Under the pieces are notes generated by a model that made no database searches, had not been told where the DNA came from, and saw only the letters and a list, made by a program, of their open reading frames with translations. A DNA stretch of 64,000 nt from Thermogutta sp039793925 (GTDB taxonomy: Bacteria; Planctomycetota; Planctomycetia; Pirellulales; Thermoguttaceae), in assembly GCF_039793925.1 (NCBI RefSeq), contig NZ_JBAMME010000258.1, positions 1 through 64,000 of the forward strand, read 5' to 3'. This document shows, piece by piece, positions 63,576-64,000 of the stretch. The translations under genes and the position numbers were made by a program. Position 1 is the first letter of the stretch. The number at the start of each line of letters is the position of its first letter.

Positions 63576-64000
63576 TCAGCAACATCGGCCATCTGTACAG
63601 GTATGAGAGACCTCGGTGGTGACATGATACTCGTATCCTTTCGTTTCTCGTGGGTGGCGATGTCGAGGACGGCTGCAATCGAACGGCTGGGCTTCGCTGC
63701 CCACTGGTTCGCGCGGTTCGATGAATTCAAAATGCTCGCCATAGGGTTCTTTACGCAGTATCTGAAAAGTCTTGTCGCAGACGGCCATCCGTTCACCGCG
63801 GTAATAAACATGGCCGTTGTCATCCTCGACTTTCTTAAATGGTCCGCGGTAAATTACCGCTTGGTTCCGCTCCCAACATGGTTCTTCCTTCCCCTTGTAA
63901 GCGACAACGGTCGCTGAACGGAACTCGATGCCTTCGATGGTTCGCCATGGTTCAGCCTGCCGAGCCGCGATGTGAATGCCATAGAACCCGGCTTCCTCGA
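63576..64000 (-). CDS. ArsM-like methyltransferase, C-terminal part, cut by the window end
   Basis: About 140 codons are visible, beginning EEAGFYGIHIAAR and continuing WRTIEGIEFRSATVVAY, CWERNQAVIYRGP and RGERMAVCDKTF. These match, from memory, the C-terminal region of arsenite methyltransferase-like proteins found with arsenosugar-type clusters. The tail ends in TCTDGRCC then TGA at 63576-63578, in the same frame as the radical SAM gene. Cysteine-rich tails of ArsM proteins bind As(III). The SAM-binding domain lies outside the window. Identity rests on recall, not on a search. Confidence 0.6.
   Translation of the reverse strand, partial: EEAGFYGIHIAARQAEPWRTIEGIEFRSATVVAYKGKEEPCWERNQAVIYRGPFKKVEDDNGHVYYRGERMAVCDKTFQILRKEPYGEHFEFIEPREPVGSEAQPFDCSRPRHRHPRETKGYEYHVTTEVSHTCTDGRCC

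Noticed and set aside
63576..63578. Selenocysteine codon
   Set aside because: Considered because TGA follows Cys-Cys and the frame continues. Only a weak hairpin with a non-matching loop follows, and a missing base gives a simpler explanation. Kept as an open alternative in findings, not as an annotation.
1..64000. tRNA, rRNA, CRISPR array, insertion sequence or prophage
   Set aside because: No cloverleaf, conserved rRNA stretch, regular spaced repeat, transposase or phage structural gene was seen. A short or divergent tRNA could still be missed by eye.

Overview
The window looks like a Planctomycetota chromosome, most likely Pirellulales-like. The evidence is a set of families concentrated in that phylum: a DUF1559 prepilin-like protein, a DUF1549/DUF1553 protein with a planctomycete-type cytochrome domain followed by a DUF1501 protein, a DUF1571 protein, two formylglycine sulfatases, and TPR or FG-GAP proteins carrying CxxCH haem motifs. 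Genus is not resolvable by eye. I found no rRNA, tRNA, CRISPR array, transposase or phage gene.

Layout. 1-12 kb: a secreted beta-helix protein, two sulfatases, and a run of exported haem-motif proteins (TolB/TPR lipoprotein, FG-GAP lipoprotein, TPR-dihaem cytochrome); inside this run a TPR gene and a DUF1559 gene meet at a chimeric junction near 5530. 12.5-18.7 kb: an Rrf2-type regulator with a near-consensus promoter, overlapping a three-gene molybdopterin oxidoreductase operon (Fe-S subunit, NrfD membrane subunit, catalytic subunit), in the same order as ttrBCA. 18.9-23.1 kb: small metabolic genes (ABM monooxygenase, enolase-superfamily enzyme, metallophosphoesterase, PAP2 phosphatase, PIG-L deacetylase). 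23.4-28.4 kb: a polyphosphate cluster (CHAD protein, Ppx/GppA, Ppk1). 28.8-37.9 kb: housekeeping and mixed genes (EF-G2, HisA, dodecin, MBL hydrolase, DUF1571, YpsA-like SLOG protein, PheA, methyltransferase, small lipoprotein). 38.5-41 kb: an ATPase-less protein with three GspE/PilB N-terminal-type domains. 41.4-48.5 kb: DUF1549/DUF1553 and DUF1501 genes, convergent with a giant two-FAD-domain oxidoreductase. 48.6-59.4 kb: an L-rhamnose block on the minus strand (RhaA, NCS1-like permease, GH78 rhamnosidase, then ProC) with a divergent GH2 gene.

60.2-64 kb is the most interesting stretch: a tight minus-strand operon of an ArsM-like methyltransferase (cut by the window end), a radical SAM enzyme, a PiT-type transporter, a DUF2064/TIGR04282 domain and a TIGR04283 glycosyltransferase. 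The gene set resembles arsenosugar-type clusters. Its reading frames are interrupted three times: a TGA or frameshift between methyltransferase and radical SAM gene, an in-frame TAA at a conserved motif in the transporter, and a frameshift inside the DUF2064-glycosyltransferase fusion. Three of the four frame problems in the window (these two frameshifts and the 5530 junction) sit at four-base homopolymers and would be repaired by one extra base, so sequencing undercalls must be excluded before calling pseudogenes or recoding.
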